From positions 1 through 5,610 of the forward strand of contig JAQTVS010000206.1 of NCBI GenBank assembly GCA_028706735.1: a stretch of DNA of 5,610 nucleotides, in the 5' to 3' direction. Of this stretch, positions 5,053-5,610 are shown in pieces. The notes under the pieces are model-generated. The model saw only the letters and a program-made list of their open reading frames with translations, searched no databases and was not told the DNA's origin. This DNA is from Thiomonas sp. (GTDB taxonomy: Bacteria > Pseudomonadota > Gammaproteobacteria > Burkholderiales > Burkholderiaceae_C). The translations under genes were made by a program, and so were the position numbers. Position 1 is the stretch's first letter. The number at the start of each line of letters is the position of its first letter.

Positions 5053-5610
5053 GCCCTGCCCGCCCGCAAGGGGCCGGGATGCAGCGCCAGCAAGCGCAGA
5101 CACTGCATGCGGTGCGCCGCGCCGGTGGCAGGCGCGATGTTTTGCGTGCCGAGCTTCAGGCCATAGGGCAGACCGGCGTGATCGGCGGCCAGCACCCAGG
5201 CGCACAGGCGGGAAAGCCGCGCCTCGGTGTCGAGCGCAGCGGGCAGGGCGGAAAAATCGAGCCACAACTCGGCCTGCGCCTGCGGCTGGGCGGTGTCGCG
5301 GCTGACGAGTTCGTCACTGCGCGCGAACTTTTTCCACAGCACATGGCGGGACGAGTCGCCGCTGCGATAGGGGCGCACGCCTTCGGTTTCGCTGCCGCCG
5401 CGCGCCAGCGCGGGGCCGCTGCCGGGTGCGGGCTGGGCAGGGGGCAGCGGCGGGGAGGGTTGTTCCACTGCGGGCAGCACGAGCAGGTCGCCCTGCGGTC
5501 TCCAGCGGCTCCAGGCGGTCCAGACGCCCAGCGGGTAGTTGCTCTCCACCGTGAGCAGAGGCCAGGACAGTAGGCCGCGCTGGATGGGAGTCCAGCTCAG
5601 GGTGAGCAGG
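5049..5610 (-). CDS. DUF58-domain protein, C-terminal part (runs off the right edge)
   Basis: The last 186 residues are visible. The DUF58 signature is clear: an R-G-x-L...S-x-Y-P-L-G-V-W-T-A-W segment (visible residues 11-33) matching the family's 'S-x-x-P-F-G-L' motif, a Pro-rich linker (50-68), then E76-G-V-R-P-Y-R-S-G-D85 and R-H-V-L-W-K-K-F-A-R (88-97), the family's 'E...R.Y..GD..R.I.WK..AR' motif. DUF58 proteins are VWA-related and are almost always encoded next to a MoxR-type AAA+ ATPase and a TgpA-like transglutaminase; the function is unclear, with chaperone-like or envelope roles proposed. The start, any N-terminal membrane helices and the expected moxR gene lie beyond the window. 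A GTG at 5549 is in frame, but homologous sequence continues upstream of it, so it is not the true start. Its stop overlaps the tgpA start by 4 bp. Confidence 0.9.
   Translation of the reverse strand, partial: LLTLSWTPIQRGLLSWPLLTVESNYPLGVWTAWSRWRPQGDLLVLPAVEQPSPPLPPAQPAPGSGPALARGGSETEGVRPYRSGDSSRHVLWKKFARSDELVSRDTAQPQAQAELWLDFSALPAALDTEARLSRLCAWVLAADHAGLPYGLKLGTQNIAPATGAAHRMQCLRLLALHPGPLRAGRA

Noticed and set aside
5053..5265. N-terminal extension of TgpA to a start at 5265
   Set aside because: The extra 71 residues lie in the DUF58 gene in another frame and are Arg-rich and unlike the family; the ATG at 5052 with the ATGA overlap is the natural start.
4388..5305. Plus-strand open frame (305 codons) opposite the start of tgpA and the end of DUF58
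   Set aside because: It spans the junction of two well-supported genes on the other strand, is low in complexity and has no family features.

Overview
The window looks like ordinary chromosome from a GC-rich (by eye about two thirds G+C) proteobacterium, most likely a betaproteobacterium of the order Burkholderiales. The reasons are the RpoH sequence, the DUF58 / DUF3488-transglutaminase gene pair, and the small metal-related exported protein next to a lipoprotein TolC-family gene. The genus cannot be fixed from the sequence alone.

Layout. (1) Positions 1-1132, minus strand: a small exported Cys/His/Met-rich protein (DUF2946/CzcI-like) followed by the first 220 codons of a TolC-family outer-membrane lipoprotein that runs off the left edge; together they look like the start of a metal (probably copper) efflux or tolerance operon. 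(2) Positions 1133-1323: a divergent intergenic region. On the rpoH side it holds a perfect CIRCE operator overlapping a SigmaE-type promoter. On the metal-gene side it holds a 14-bp palindrome just upstream of a weak promoter that may give a leaderless mRNA. (3) Positions 1324-2232, plus strand: rpoH, the heat-shock sigma factor, closed by a strong symmetric terminator at 2249-2285. (4) Positions 2335-2544, minus strand: a 69-residue secreted PsiF-repeat protein that converges on rpoH and shares that terminator, with its own recognisable promoter. (5) Positions 2656-2976: no convincing gene, only a few inverted repeats. (6) Positions 2977-5610, minus strand: the end of a DUF58 gene overlapping by 4 bp a complete tgpA-like membrane transglutaminase gene, the usual last part of a moxR-DUF58-tgpA operon whose moxR would lie to the right of the window.

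The most interesting point is the control region of rpoH. A textbook HrcA operator (CIRCE) is placed so that a SigmaE-like -10 element sits in its 9-bp spacer. Read literally, envelope stress (SigmaE) would switch on the heat-shock sigma factor and HrcA, itself tied to GroEL availability, would block the same promoter. I see no phage, insertion sequence, CRISPR array, tRNA, rRNA or clearly new multi-gene system in the window.
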